Assembly (NCBI GenBank): GCA_001915925.1
Contig: MNRL01000014.1
Coordinates: forward strand, 186,001 to 250,000
Length of the DNA: 64,000 nucleotides
DNA from: Clostridium sp. CAG:354_28_25
Lineage (GTDB): Bacteria; Bacillota; Clostridia; TANB77; CAG-508
Direction: 5' to 3'
Shown: one piece after another, positions 53,769 through 63,215 of the stretch
Position numbering within the stretch: position 1 is the stretch's first letter
How the letters are laid out: each line of letters opens with the position of its first letter
Made by a program: the position numbers and the translations under genes
The notes under the pieces: generated by a model
Told to the model about the DNA's origin: nothing
What the model saw: only the letters and a program-made list of their open reading frames with translations
Databases searched by the model: none

Positions 53769-54479
53769 ATGAAAACATTAAGTATCGATACATCTAGCAA
53801 TATTTGTAGTCTCGCAATTTTAGCTGATAATAAAATTATATATGAAGACTATATAGCTGATAAATTAACTCATTCTGAAAACTTAATGCCAATGATAAAA
53901 AAAGCCTTTGACAACTTAACAATCAATTTAGCTGATATAGATTTATTTGCATGTTCTAAAGGACCTGGTTCTTTTACAGGAATTAGAATTGGAGTTGCTA
54001 CAATATGTGCTTTTAGAGATTACTATAATAGAAAAGCTATCGGTATTTCTTCTTTAGAAGGTTTAGCATACAATATTGTACCAAAAGAAAACTCTTTGGT
54101 TTGTTCTATAATAGATGCAAAAAATAATAATGTATATGTAGGATTATTCAAATATGAAGATGGTCATTATTCTTTAATAGATAAATATATATCTGATAAT
54201 ATTAATAATGCATTAGATAATTTAAATCATTATTCTAATACTGAAATTATATTTGTAGGTTCTGGTGCTACAACATATTCTTCACAAATTAAAGCTTCTA
54301 TTAAAAATTGTTTAATAACAGAAGGAAATTCTAATAATTCTTCTGCTAGTGGAGTAGCTAAAGCTGCAATCTATAAATATTTTAATTGCACAGATAAGGA
54401 AGATTTAGCCCTTTCCCCATTATATCTAAAAAAATCAAGTGCGGAAATCGAATTAGAGAAAAAATTAAATAAAGGATAA
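53769..54479 (+). CDS. tsaB: tRNA t6A-modification protein TsaB
   Basis: 236 residues of the ASKHA fold. It is the partner that holds TsaD and TsaE. LSIDTSSNICSLAIL at the N-terminus, HSENLMPMIKKAF and the glycine loop SKGPGSFTGIRIGVAT near residues 64-79 match the family. It lacks the metal-binding site of TsaD, as is normal. RimI follows. Confidence 0.94.
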   Translation: MKTLSIDTSSNICSLAILADNKIIYEDYIADKLTHSENLMPMIKKAFDNLTINLADIDLFACSKGPGSFTGIRIGVATICAFRDYYNRKAIGISSLEGLAYNIVPKENSLVCSIIDAKNNNVYVGLFKYEDGHYSLIDKYISDNINNALDNLNHYSNTEIIFVGSGATTYSSQIKASIKNCLITEGNSNNSSASGVAKAAIYKYFNCTDKEDLALSPLYLKKSSAEIELEKKLNKG

Positions 54480-54484
54480 TTACT

Positions 54485-54922
54485 ATGAATTTAGAAATAT
54501 ATAATATGACAGATTATGACTTATCTTTAATAAAAGATATTTTAATCGACGATTTTGACGATTTTTGGACATATGATGTCTTGCAAGAAGAACTTAATAA
54601 TCCTAACTCAGAATATTTTGTAGCCAAATTGGAAAATAATATTTTAGGTTTTGCAGGAATTTGGAAAGCTGTAGATGATGTACATATTACAGATATAGTT
54701 GTAAAAAAATCTAACAGACAAACTGGTATTGGCAGTAAATTATTGGAGAAACTAATACAAACTGCAAAATCACAAAATTTCAACTCGATTACTTTAGAAG
54801 TAAATGAACACAATCAACCTGCAATAAATTTATACTTAAAATATGGTTTTAAAAATGTTGGCTTCAGAAAAAAGTATTATAACAATAAAGATAATGCAAT
54901 TATTATGACAAAAGAATTATAA
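54485..54922 (+). CDS. rimI: GNAT N-acetyltransferase, RimI-type
   Basis: 145 residues. The acetyl-CoA-binding motif RQTGIGSKLLEKLI and the segment NQPAINLYLKYGFKNVGFRKKYY are typical of RimI, which acetylates the N-terminus of ribosomal protein S18 in other bacteria. It is placed after tsaB, as in many genomes. AAAGGATAATTACT lies before the ATG. The substrate here is inferred. Confidence 0.88.
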   Translation: MNLEIYNMTDYDLSLIKDILIDDFDDFWTYDVLQEELNNPNSEYFVAKLENNILGFAGIWKAVDDVHITDIVVKKSNRQTGIGSKLLEKLIQTAKSQNFNSITLEVNEHNQPAINLYLKYGFKNVGFRKKYYNNKDNAIIMTKEL

Positions 54923-54942
54923 AGAAAGAAGGAAAAAAACAA

Positions 54943-57321
54943 ATGAAAAAAAATGAATTAAATTACAAAGATTTAAGAGTAATGTGTAATCCAAACTTTT
55001 TTGATTTTGAAACAACAGAAAATTTAGAACCTATTACTTCTGGAATTGGACAAGAACGTGGCATTAAAGCTTTAGAATTTGGTCTTAATGTAAATGTTAA
55101 AGGGTATAATATTTACCTAGAGGGTCCTAGTGGTGTTGGTAAGACTATGTATACAAAAAATTATTTGGATACAATTGCTAAAAAGAAAAAAGTTCCAAAT
55201 GATTGGTGCTATATATATAATTTTGATAGACCAAATGAACCTATTGCGGTCTCTCTTCCTGCTGGTCAAGGAAAAGAATTTAAAAATACTATGGATACTT
55301 TTATTAAAGATATAAAAGTTGATATAAAAAATACATTTAATAATGATGATTTTGAAAAAGAAAAAACTATCATTAGACAAGAATTCGAAGAAAAAAGAAA
55401 TGTTTTAATGGAAAACTTAAATAAAAAAGCTTTAGAACATGGTTTTTTTGTTAAAAGTGCACAAAATGGTATTTACATGATGCCAGTAATAAATGGTAAA
55501 ACTATCGAAGAAGAAGAATTTGATAAATTAGACGAAAGTATAAAAAAAGAATTTGAAGATAAATCTGGAATAGTTCAACAGCAAATAATTGAAGCAATTA
55601 GCGAGATTAAAGCAATAGAAAAAGAAGCAGATAAAAAAATAGAAGAATGGCAATCTAATATCGCCCTACTTACTATAAATGTTCATATAAATAATGTAAA
55701 ATCAAAATTTAAAAGAAATAAGAAGATTACTAAATTTCTAAATGATGTAAAAACTGATATTTTAAAAAATATTTCTGCATTTACAGCAGAACCTAATAAT
55801 AATCAACCTCAAAATGGCCCAAGAATGGAATCTCCTGCACCATGGCTTAATTACAGGGTAAACTTGTTTATAGATAATAGCAATTTAGAAGGTGCACCAG
55901 TTATAATGGATTCTAATACTTCTTATCCAAATTTATTTGGAAGACTTGAATACGAAAATTACTATGGTGCTTTAAAAACTGATCATACTATGTTAAAACC
56001 TGGTTTACTTCACATGGCAAACGGTGGATATATTATGTTCCAAGCAGATGATATCATACAAAATAGCCTATGCTATGAATCATTAAAAAAGGCACTAAAG
56101 GTAAAAGAACTAAATATAGAAAATGCTTCTGAGCAACATTCTTCTATGGTAATGATTTCTTTAAAACCTGAGCCAATCCCTTTAGATTTAAAGGTTATTA
56201 TAATTGGTAATAGCAATATTTATCATACCCTGCTTGCTGTGGATAATGATTTTAGAAAGTTATTTAAAATAAAAGTTGAATTCGAAGACGATGCTCCTCG
56301 TAATTCTGAAAACATGATAAAACTTGCTAGGTTTGCACATGGATTTTGTGCAAAAGAAGGGTTACCTCAACTAGATAGAACTGGTGTCGCAAGTTTAGTT
56401 GATTATGCTACTGTTCTTGCAAATGATAAAGAAAAAATTTCTACTAAATTTAATGACTTGTCAGAAATTCTTGGTGAAGCTGCAACTTGGGCAAAACTTA
56501 GTCGTTCTAAACTGATTACAGATAAATTTATTCATAAAGCTTTAAAAGAAAGAATTGAACGTGTAAAAAAATATGATACTCATTATTTGGAAATGATAAA
56601 AGAAAACACTTTATTAATAGATACATCTGGAGCTAAAGTTGGACAAATTAATGGACTTACAGTTTTAACTATAGGTGACTATTCTTTTGGAAAACCTACA
56701 AAAATAACGGCTAATACTTACGCTGGAAAACAAGGAATTGTTAATATAGAACGTGAAGTTGACCTTTCTGGCTCTTCTCATTCTAAAGGTGTATTAATAC
56801 TTACAGGTTATCTAGGACAAAAATTTGCACAAGATTTTCCTCTTGCTTTAACTGCAAGTGTATGTTTTGAACAATTATATAATGGTGTTGATGGAGATAG
56901 TGCTTCTAGTACAGAGCTATACGCCCTACTTTCTAGTTTGTCTGAAATACCAATAAATCAATCTTTTGCAGTTACAGGTTCTGTAAATCAAAAAGGTGAA
57001 ATCCAACCTATTGGTGGTGTTAATGAAAAAATTGAAGGATTTTTCCAAATATGTAAAGACAGAGGCTTAGATGGTAGTCATAGTGTTATAATTCCTGTTC
57101 AAAATGTAAGAAATCTTCATTTAGATGATGAAGTTGTAGATGCTGTTAAAAATGGATTATTCCACATTTATGCAATTTCTACAATTGATGAAGGTATCGA
57201 ATTATTAACAGGTGTACCTGCTGGAACTAAAGATAAAAATGGAAAGTTCCCTTCTGGAACAATTAATTATCTAGTTTATGAAAAATTAAAAAAATATTCT
57301 GGATTAGAAAATAATAAATAA
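54943..57321 (+). CDS. Lon-like ATP-dependent protease (LonB-type, AAA_32)
   Basis: 792 residues. The N-terminal ATPase has Walker A GPSGVGKTMY near residue 62, then a long helical insert (about 130-270) and the later ATPase segments. The C-terminal Lon-type serine/lysine protease domain has the catalytic serine in DGDSASSTE (near 655) and the lysine in GGVNEKIEGF (near 696). It lacks the substrate-binding N-domain of classical Lon. It probably degrades damaged or regulatory proteins. It follows rimI at the place where tsaD often lies. Confidence 0.9.
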   Translation: MKKNELNYKDLRVMCNPNFFDFETTENLEPITSGIGQERGIKALEFGLNVNVKGYNIYLEGPSGVGKTMYTKNYLDTIAKKKKVPNDWCYIYNFDRPNEPIAVSLPAGQGKEFKNTMDTFIKDIKVDIKNTFNNDDFEKEKTIIRQEFEEKRNVLMENLNKKALEHGFFVKSAQNGIYMMPVINGKTIEEEEFDKLDESIKKEFEDKSGIVQQQIIEAISEIKAIEKEADKKIEEWQSNIALLTINVHINNVKSKFKRNKKITKFLNDVKTDILKNISAFTAEPNNNQPQNGPRMESPAPWLNYRVNLFIDNSNLEGAPVIMDSNTSYPNLFGRLEYENYYGALKTDHTMLKPGLLHMANGGYIMFQADDIIQNSLCYESLKKALKVKELNIENASEQHSSMVMISLKPEPIPLDLKVIIIGNSNIYHTLLAVDNDFRKLFKIKVEFEDDAPRNSENMIKLARFAHGFCAKEGLPQLDRTGVASLVDYATVLANDKEKISTKFNDLSEILGEAATWAKLSRSKLITDKFIHKALKERIERVKKYDTHYLEMIKENTLLIDTSGAKVGQINGLTVLTIGDYSFGKPTKITANTYAGKQGIVNIEREVDLSGSSHSKGVLILTGYLGQKFAQDFPLALTASVCFEQLYNGVDGDSASSTELYALLSSLSEIPINQSFAVTGSVNQKGEIQPIGGVNEKIEGFFQICKDRGLDGSHSVIIPVQNVRNLHLDDEVVDAVKNGLFHIYAISTIDEGIELLTGVPAGTKDKNGKFPSGTINYLVYEKLKKYSGLENNK

Positions 57322-57328
57322 ATTTATA

Positions 57329-57359
57329 AAAACACTTGATTTTATTATCAAGTGTTTTT
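57329..57359. terminator. Bidirectional terminator between Lon-like gene and 149-residue gene
   Basis: AAAACACTTGA and TCAAGTGTTTT form an 11-base-pair stem. The minus-strand gene ends inside it (stop at 57348-57350). Confidence 0.8.
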
Positions 57360-57797
57360 CTTATGGAATAATTTATTTATAAATTTTATAATTTTTTGAA
57401 TTATACTTTCTTTTTGAACTTTTATTGGTAAATTTTGTATTACTTGCTGTTTTTCTCTCTCTTTAAATATTTTTTCTGGATTATATTTCTCTTTCATCTC
57501 TTCTCTATATTTCTTCTCATTTTCGTCATAGATTTGTTCTAGTTCTTTCTTCTCTTCTTCATCTTCGCACAAATATTTTAAGTAAATCATTGCAATTAAA
57601 TTCCATGTTTCTTCTTGTAAATTTTGTTTTTCTATAGGAATATCCATTGACAATTTTTTTGTAGTCTCTTTATCTTTTTCATCTTTAAAATATTGTTTTA
57701 ATTTACTCGGAATTTTCTCTTTTTCTGCTCTTGGCAACAATTCTATAAAACTATCTATTTCTGCATATGCAATTCTCGTACTTTTAGTTATCTCCAT
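57348..57797 (-). CDS. Unknown charged protein coupled to the zincin-like gene
   Basis: 149 residues, very rich in Lys and Glu. A globular helical N-terminus (AYAEIDSFIELLPRAEKEKIPSK) is followed by a charged coiled-coil-like middle and a basic C-terminal amphipathic helix (IIQKIIKFINKLFHKK). No catalytic motif is seen. It overlaps the upstream gene by 14 bases, so the two are likely translated together. The stop codon lies inside the terminator stem. Family not recognised. Confidence 0.65.
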   Translation of the reverse strand: MEITKSTRIAYAEIDSFIELLPRAEKEKIPSKLKQYFKDEKDKETTKKLSMDIPIEKQNLQEETWNLIAMIYLKYLCEDEEEKKELEQIYDENEKKYREEMKEKYNPEKIFKEREKQQVIQNLPIKVQKESIIQKIIKFINKLFHKKNT

Positions 57798-60090
57798 ATT
57801 CTTGTCCCTTTTTCCCCGTATTTTTCATTATTAAACCTCTTTTAAATAATTCTCTTTGCTTTATAAGTTCTACTTGTTTTTGCATGCCGGAAGTTCTTGC
57901 TCTTGTTTTGGTTCCATCTACAGCACTCCTTAAAAATTCATTGCCGGCTTCTTCCCTACCAACTAATATTCCAATATTTTCTTTTGAAGTCGCTTTATCT
58001 ACTGTACTATTTAAATTCTCTAAATCATCATTTAAACGTTTATGCAATGCCTCTACATTTTTTTCATTATTTTCTCTTTGTCTTTCTTGTAATAACTGTT
58101 TCATATCTGTAACTAGAGCATATTTTTGTCTATCATATAATTGTTGATTCGCTGTACCTGCTGGAATCATATGTGCTTCGAATGTTGTATCAATTAATTT
58201 CTCACTCATATCTGCAAAGGCTGTCCCTTGTTTATCTATTCCAGGTATTAACTTTTTAGTATCTATATAATCTTGTATAAACTCATCAATATTTATACTT
58301 CTTTTAGTGCCACTAATTCTTGCTGTACTTATTACATCTTGCTCTTTTGACATGTCATGCGAATATGAACCAAGTTCTATACCTTCTTCAATTACTTTGA
58401 AAGTAACACTATTTAAAGTATCCTCATATATTGATTGCATTCCTACTATAAATCTAGAATCGACCTTTCCATTAGATATTTCTATTCCTTGTGTTTTAGT
58501 ATTAATTACTACATCCAATAATTTTTCACCTAACATAATAATTCCATAAGATGTCGTCTCTGGATTGCCCGTTTCATTGTTTTTGTATGTAAATAGCTTA
58601 AATCCAGAAGACTCACTAGAGTAATCATTCAAAGATAATCTACTTAGCCTTCCCCCTTCTGTATCTATTACTACTAAAAATTGTTTATCATCATTAAATT
58701 CTACAAAAGTATTTAAATTTTCTAATCCATCTATATGAACTTTCTTAAATGTTGGCATTTCCAAATCATATTCATATTGTTGTTCTAATTGTGAAAGATT
58801 TTCTATAGTTCTTGCAAAAGTTTGTGCATTTCCTAATATCTCTAATGCATTCTTAGTTTTTAAATTTCCACCTATTCTCTTTAGTGTGTCTACGACCTCT
58901 TCATTTGAAAATTCTGTTGTTGCAGCTTGTATATCTGCTATTTTTCTCATCGTAGTAAAAAAATCCTTGCACTCATCTTTATACAAAAATGTAACTACTA
59001 ATTTTCCAGTTGCATTTTCATTTAATGTTCTATATGGTTCTTCCACTTCTTGATTTATATATGTTTCTTCAATAGATAAATATCTACCTAAACTTCTTCT
59101 AGCAATTTTCGAGTCGATATCTTCTGTAATTTTAGCTACAATTTGTCTTTTTTCTTCTTCTGATTTGTTAAAAATAAGGTGACTATTTTGAATCATTTTT
59201 TCAATTATATTTTTCCTAATAAATCCGTATTGCTCATATATTTCTTTATAGTCTTTTCTATTTGTATCTAAAATTTTTAAATATCTAAGTATCTCTACTT
59301 GTTCATCAATAAACTTATTAAAATCTATTCTATCTGCTTTAATATGTTTAAATCGTGTAATTTGTTCTTGTTTATATATATAATAAAAACTAAGTAATCC
59401 ACTTATTCCATCTTTCAAATTTTGATCTGCTGTTTTTAATTCTTGTGCTGTTGCCCTTTTTTGACTATATATAATAGAATGATAGTTTTCTAAGTTTATA
59501 TCTAGATTCTCTCCTATTTTCATCATTATTTGGAACAAATGATTCTCTGCTCCTTTAGCCAAATGAAAATAAAACTTATCACCTTGTTTCGAAAAATAAT
59601 CTTTTAATATAATATTTCCAAACATAGAATATGCTAAAAAAACCATTTCAACATTTTTTGGATAACTGTATTCTGTTCTATTATACATCGCTTTTTTACA
59701 AAATTCTGTTATTCCCTCTCCCCAAAATCGGTTAAATCCTCCAAGACCATCTACTATAGAATGAAATATCTCATGAGCATTTGTATCTTTATTGTCACCT
59801 ACACCTTTTCTTAATACTATATTTTCTTTTTGGGTTGGATTCAAGGGTTGCACATGATAACCTGCAACCCATCTATTATTTTTTAAATATTCATCTTCAT
59901 TCTCAGTTAACGCTTTAAATATGATATCTCTAATTCCAATAGTTAGATTTTGTTTATCTACCCATTTTATAAATCCAGTTCTTCCTAAATAATTATAAAT
60001 ATCATAATAGCATTCATACACAATTTGTCTAATGTCTGCTTGTATATCTTTATTTAAGTTTAAATTTCTTTCTATCTCTGAAAAATTCAT
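57784..60090 (-). CDS. Putative gluzincin-type metalloprotease, large, unknown
   Basis: 768 residues. HEIFH at 106-110 followed by EGITEF at 125-130 fits an HExxH zinc site with a downstream Glu ligand (Glu129), as in gluzincins. No signal peptide or membrane helix is seen, so it is probably cytosolic. The middle region (about 440-580) is beta-rich. The C-terminus (about 620-768) is helical, with a long Glu/Asn/Arg-rich stretch and a basic end. The ribosome site is weak (AGGAATATTGT before ATG). It starts 35 bases after ppdK. Family not recognised. Confidence 0.65.
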   Translation of the reverse strand: MNFSEIERNLNLNKDIQADIRQIVYECYYDIYNYLGRTGFIKWVDKQNLTIGIRDIIFKALTENEDEYLKNNRWVAGYHVQPLNPTQKENIVLRKGVGDNKDTNAHEIFHSIVDGLGGFNRFWGEGITEFCKKAMYNRTEYSYPKNVEMVFLAYSMFGNIILKDYFSKQGDKFYFHLAKGAENHLFQIMMKIGENLDINLENYHSIIYSQKRATAQELKTADQNLKDGISGLLSFYYIYKQEQITRFKHIKADRIDFNKFIDEQVEILRYLKILDTNRKDYKEIYEQYGFIRKNIIEKMIQNSHLIFNKSEEEKRQIVAKITEDIDSKIARRSLGRYLSIEETYINQEVEEPYRTLNENATGKLVVTFLYKDECKDFFTTMRKIADIQAATTEFSNEEVVDTLKRIGGNLKTKNALEILGNAQTFARTIENLSQLEQQYEYDLEMPTFKKVHIDGLENLNTFVEFNDDKQFLVVIDTEGGRLSRLSLNDYSSESSGFKLFTYKNNETGNPETTSYGIIMLGEKLLDVVINTKTQGIEISNGKVDSRFIVGMQSIYEDTLNSVTFKVIEEGIELGSYSHDMSKEQDVISTARISGTKRSINIDEFIQDYIDTKKLIPGIDKQGTAFADMSEKLIDTTFEAHMIPAGTANQQLYDRQKYALVTDMKQLLQERQRENNEKNVEALHKRLNDDLENLNSTVDKATSKENIGILVGREEAGNEFLRSAVDGTKTRARTSGMQKQVELIKQRELFKRGLIMKNTGKKGQEYGDN

Positions 60091-60125
60091 ACAATATTCC
60101 TATCTCTTTATTTTCCTTTTGTATA

Positions 60126-62756
60126 TTACTCTTCTTCATTTATTGCTGCTTGAGCTGCTGCAAGTTTTGCAATTGGCACTCTATATGGAGAGCAAGATAC
60201 ATAATCTAAACCAAGTGCATTACAAAATTCTACAGAAGCAGGATTTCCACCATGCTCACCACAAATTCCAATTTTTAAATCTGGTCTTGTTTTTCTTCCT
60301 AGCTCAACTGCTATTTTCATTAATTTACCTACACCTTTTTTATCTATTGTAGCAAATGGATCAAAATCATAAATGTTTTTAGAATAATATTCATTTAAGA
60401 ACTTACCTGCATCGTCTCTACTAAATCCAAATGTCATCTGTGTTAAGTCATTCGTTCCAAATGAGAAAAACTCTGCTTCTTTAGCTATTTCATCAGCGGT
60501 TAATGCTGCTCTTGGAATTTCTATCATTGTTCCTACATGATATCTCATTTCTATATTTGCTTCTTCCAAAATTTTATCTGCTGTTTCTGTAACTATTGCT
60601 TTTACATATTTCATTTCTTTATATTCCCCAACTAAAGGAATCATTATTTCTGGAATTACATTCATTCCTTCTTTATTAACATTTATTGCAGCTTCTATAA
60701 TTGCCCTTGTTTGCATTTGAGCTATTTCTGGATATGTTACATCTAATCTACAACCTCTATGTCCCATCATTGGGTTAAATTCGTGTAACTTTTGGATTGT
60801 TTCCCTTATCTTTTCTTCTTTTATATTCATTTCTTTTGCTAGGTCATATATATCTTTATCTGTTTTAGGTAAAAATTCATGTAATGGTGGATCTAATAAT
60901 CTAATTGTTACTGTATATCCATTCATTGCTTTATATAATTCCTCAAAATCTGCTCGTTGCATAGGTAATAATTTTGCTAATGCAACTTTCCTTTGTTCTA
61001 CTGTTTCGGAAAGAATCATTTCTCTTATTGCTTTTACTCTTTCTGGTGCAAAAAACATATGCTCTGTTCTACATAAACCAATTCCTTCTGCTCCAAATTC
61101 ATAGGCTTGTTTTGCATCTCTTGGAGTATCTGCATTTGCTCTAACTTTTAATTTTCTATATTGATCTGCCCAGTTCATAAGTTCTGCAAAATTTCCAGAA
61201 ACAGTTGCAGGTACAGTATCTATTTTTCCATCATATACATTTCCAGTTGAACCATCTAAAGATATATAGTCACCTTCCATATATTCTGCGCCATCTGGTA
61301 ATTCGAAATATCCTTCTTCTTCGTTTACAACTATGTTAGAACATCCTGCTACACAGCAAGTTCCCATTCCTCTTGCAACAACTGCAGCATGTGATGTCAT
61401 TCCTCCTCTTACAGTTAATATTCCTTTGCACACATTCATACCGTCAATATCATTTGCAGATGTTTCTAAACGTACTAATATTAATTCTTTTTCTCCTGCT
61501 TCGTGTAATTGTACTGCTTTTTCTGCACTAAACACAACTTTTCCTGTTGCAGCTCCTGGTGATGCTGCTAACCCTTGTGCTATTTGTCTTGCATATTTTA
61601 ATTTTTCTTTATCAAAATTAGGATGCAATAATTGTTCTAATTGTTTTGGCTCTACTCTTAAGACTGCTTTTCTTTCGTCTATTAACCCTTCTTTTACTAA
61701 ATCTACAGCAACTTGCAAAGCTGCTTGTGCAGTTCTTTTTCCATTCCTTGTTTGTAGAATATATAAATTTCCATGTTCTATTGTAAATTCTAAGTCTTGC
61801 ATATCTTTATAATGCTTCTCTAACTTTTTAGCACTTCTTACAAACTCATTATATACATCTGCATTAAGTTCTGCTAATTTATCTATTGTCATAGGAGTTC
61901 TTATTCCTGCTACTACATCTTCTCCTTGTGCATTCATAAGAAATTCCCCATATATTTTGTTTTCTCCTGTTGCTGGATTTCTAGAAAATGCTACACCTGT
62001 ACCACAGTCATCTCCCATATTTCCAAATACCATCATCTGAATATTTACAGCTGTTCCCCAATCTCCTGGTATATCATTTAATCTTCTATATTTAATTGCT
62101 CTAGGATTGTTCCAAGATTTAAATACAGCTTCTATACATTCTAATAGTAAAGCCTTTACATCTTGTGGGAATGCTGAACCAGTTTGGTTATAATATATTC
62201 CTTTAAATACTTTTACTAAATCTTCTAGGTCATTTGCATCCATATCTATATCTTGAGCAAGACCTCTTTGCATTTTTTTAGTATCTATGGCTTTTTCATA
62301 AACACTGTTAGGAATTCCTTTTACTACATCACTATACATTTGTATAAATCTTCTATAACTGTCATATGCAAATCTTCTATTTTTTGCAGCTAATGTTTTA
62401 ACTGTTGCATCATTAATTCCTAAATTTAATATTGTATCCATCATTCCTGGCATAGAAACTCTAGCTCCAGAACGAACAGAAACTAATAATGGTTTTTGAA
62501 CATCTCCAAACTTTTTGCCAGACATTTCTTCTAGTTTACCTAGAGCTTTTTCTATTTGGCTTATTATATCTTCTGATATTTTTTCTCCGTCTTCATAATA
62601 TTTATTACAACATTCTGCAGATATCGTAAAACCTTGTGGAATTGGTAGCCCCAAATTTGTCATTTCTGCCAAATTAGCACCTTTTCCTCCAAGAATATCT
62701 TTCATTTTTGCATTTCCTTCTTGAAATAAATATACATATTTCTTGTTCTCTTCCAT
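60126..62756 (-). CDS. ppdK: Pyruvate, phosphate dikinase
   Basis: 876 residues. It interconverts pyruvate plus ATP plus phosphate with phosphoenolpyruvate plus AMP plus pyrophosphate. In anaerobes it often works in the glycolytic direction. The N-terminal ATP-grasp domain starts GGKGANLAEMTNLGLPIPQG. The phosphohistidine lies in GGMTSHAAVVARGMGTCCV near residue 455. The C-terminal PEP/pyruvate barrel has CRTEHMF and GICGEHGGNP. Length is normal. Confidence 0.96.
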   Translation of the reverse strand: MEENKKYVYLFQEGNAKMKDILGGKGANLAEMTNLGLPIPQGFTISAECCNKYYEDGEKISEDIISQIEKALGKLEEMSGKKFGDVQKPLLVSVRSGARVSMPGMMDTILNLGINDATVKTLAAKNRRFAYDSYRRFIQMYSDVVKGIPNSVYEKAIDTKKMQRGLAQDIDMDANDLEDLVKVFKGIYYNQTGSAFPQDVKALLLECIEAVFKSWNNPRAIKYRRLNDIPGDWGTAVNIQMMVFGNMGDDCGTGVAFSRNPATGENKIYGEFLMNAQGEDVVAGIRTPMTIDKLAELNADVYNEFVRSAKKLEKHYKDMQDLEFTIEHGNLYILQTRNGKRTAQAALQVAVDLVKEGLIDERKAVLRVEPKQLEQLLHPNFDKEKLKYARQIAQGLAASPGAATGKVVFSAEKAVQLHEAGEKELILVRLETSANDIDGMNVCKGILTVRGGMTSHAAVVARGMGTCCVAGCSNIVVNEEEGYFELPDGAEYMEGDYISLDGSTGNVYDGKIDTVPATVSGNFAELMNWADQYRKLKVRANADTPRDAKQAYEFGAEGIGLCRTEHMFFAPERVKAIREMILSETVEQRKVALAKLLPMQRADFEELYKAMNGYTVTIRLLDPPLHEFLPKTDKDIYDLAKEMNIKEEKIRETIQKLHEFNPMMGHRGCRLDVTYPEIAQMQTRAIIEAAINVNKEGMNVIPEIMIPLVGEYKEMKYVKAIVTETADKILEEANIEMRYHVGTMIEIPRAALTADEIAKEAEFFSFGTNDLTQMTFGFSRDDAGKFLNEYYSKNIYDFDPFATIDKKGVGKLMKIAVELGRKTRPDLKIGICGEHGGNPASVEFCNALGLDYVSCSPYRVPIAKLAAAQAAINEEE

Positions 62757-62815
62757 GTATCTTCTCTCCTTTTTCTTTTGAATACTCGGTTTTTGGATGG
62801 TTTTGTGGACGGTCC

Positions 62816-62842
62816 GGGTTTTAGGGACGGTGTTAAAATCCC
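62816..62842. repeat. REP-like palindrome, copy D1 (inverted)
   Basis: Read on the minus strand, arms GGGATTTTA and TAAAACCC flank the core ACACCGTCCC. It has the same 27-base length as copies A and B but the opposite orientation. Confidence 0.65.
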
Positions 62843-62852
62843 TCTTTGTTTT

Positions 62853-63065
62853 TTATAGGGATTTAAGGAACGTCCCTTTTTTCCCTTTTTCCCTTATTTT
62901 TATTTCTTGTGGAATTACTATTTTAGATATATTTATGCTTTTTGGTTTAAATAATTCGTCTAACTGTTTTTCAAGATAATACTCTCTATAAAAAAATATT
63001 CTTGTAAGTAATTTTCTAATTTTTTCAATTTTACTATCTTTTCTTACAATTAAACTTGTCTCCAC
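62853..63065 (-). CDS. Small unknown protein ending in a REP-like repeat
   Basis: 70 residues from a GTG that follows AGAGGTG. It is strongly basic (SLIVRKDSKIEKIRKLLTR, then EYYLEKQLDELFKPKS) and ends GKKGTFLKSL. The last ten residues and the stop codon are encoded by REP copy D2, so the original 3' end was probably altered by the repeat. Family not recognised. It lies between glycyl-tRNA synthetase and ppdK. Confidence 0.55.
   Translation of the reverse strand: METSLIVRKDSKIEKIRKLLTRIFFYREYYLEKQLDELFKPKSINISKIVIPQEIKIREKGKKGTFLKSL
62858..62885. repeat. REP-like palindrome, copy D2 (partial)
   Basis: GGGATTT followed by AAGGAACGTCCC matches copy A, but the right arm is replaced by a T-run and CCC, so the palindrome is broken. 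Confidence 0.65.
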
Positions 63066-63125
63066 TTTTTCACCTCTTTGATTTTTTCTACTAAAATATT
63101 ATCATAAAATAATAAAAATGTAAAA

Positions 63126-63173
63126 AAAAGTGATGTATTTTTTAAAATTTTTTTACATCACTTTTATTTTTTT
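63126..63173. terminator. Terminator after glycyl-tRNA synthetase gene
   Basis: AAAAGTGATGTA and TACATCACTTTT form a 12-base-pair stem with an AT-only loop and T-runs on both sides. Confidence 0.8.
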
Positions 63174-63179
63174 GAATAT

Positions 63180-63204
63180 GGATTCTAGGAACGTCCCTAA
63201 ATCC
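63180..63204. repeat. REP-like palindrome, copy E
   Basis: GGATT and AATCC arms flank a core with AGGAACGTCCC. It lies 12 bases beyond the end of the glycyl-tRNA synthetase gene. Confidence 0.7.
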
Positions 63205-63215
63205 CTAGGTATATC

